In this document: positions 48,308 through 48,314 of the stretch, piece after piece
How the letters are laid out: each line of letters opens with the position of its first letter
How positions within the stretch are numbered: position 1 is the stretch's first letter
IMG/VR virus record: IMGVR_UViG_3300009610_000036
Span: 1 to 48,314 of that record
Strand: one strand, 5' to 3'
DNA from: a virus
Length of the DNA: 48,314 bases
The notes under the pieces: generated by a model
The model's input: only the letters and a program-made list of their open reading frames with translations
Databases searched by the model: none
Told to the model about the DNA's origin: nothing
Program-made: the position numbers and the translations under genes

Positions 48308-48314
48308 TAATCTA

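Noticed and set aside
1-48314. Stop-codon reassignment (TAG to Gln), known in some crAss-like phages
   Set aside because: TAG, TGA and TAA all end genes at sensible places with close neighbours; no gene needs readthrough, including the giant virion genes.

Overview
The window is part of a tailed-phage genome, most likely a crAss-like phage (order Crassvirales) of a gut Bacteroidales host. Three things point this way. (1) A giant minus-strand protein carries the R-I-P motif and DFDID metal-binding loop expected of the crAss-like virion RNA polymerase. (2) Several intergenic promoters fit the Bacteroidetes consensus (TTG/TTTG, 19-20 bases, TAnnTTTG). (3) The gene set is a self-sufficient virulent-phage replication and nucleotide set: family A DNA polymerase, primase, DnaB-like ATPase, two helicases, UDG, dUTPase and class II ribonucleotide reductase. 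I saw no integrase, CRISPR array or host genes. Standard stop codons fit every gene.

Layout. 1-900 (minus): a small regulatory operon with a winged-helix-like protein, running off the left edge. 900-1475: a 570-base divergent control region with direct repeats, a conserved promoter-like motif and six tandem hairpins. 1476-9850 (plus, one minus gene): an accessory early region of small unknown genes, unusually rich in structured RNA. It holds three tRNA-like cloverleaves without an anticodon loop between genes, several multi-helix RNAs and terminators, three repeats beside an AT-rich stretch, and at least two likely small RNAs. 9851-23500: the replication cluster, with Dda/RecD-like helicase, PolA, SF2 helicase, DnaB-like ATPase, Sak4-like ATPase, possible SSB, TOPRIM primase and UDG. 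23512-27863: a cassette whose products look like a ubiquitin-like protein, an E2-like protein, a JAMM/JAB protease and an E1/ThiF-like enzyme, plus one unknown. 27882-37720: PD-(D/E)XK nuclease, unknowns, class II RNR, an HNH endonuclease, a dUTPase gene split by a group I intron that itself encodes an HNH endonuclease, a likely single-gene spanin, and a zinc-ribbon protein. 37740-37776: a bidirectional terminator where the two arms converge. 37803-48307 (minus): a GIY-YIG endonuclease and two giant ORFs, a 1637-residue probable ejected virion protein and the 1687-residue virion RNA polymerase component with a C-terminal zincin motif.

How it fits together. A virion-carried RNA polymerase would enter with the DNA and transcribe early genes. 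A motif repeated with fixed spacing (YCTAKACACCC, 4 bases, TAATTT) near the early genes is a candidate signal for it, while the Bacteroidetes-type promoters would serve the host polymerase. The replication genes lie in long, often overlapping operons. The ubiquitin-like cassette and the anticodon-less cloverleaves are the two most unusual systems. Function calls rest on motifs read by eye; many small genes remain unknown.
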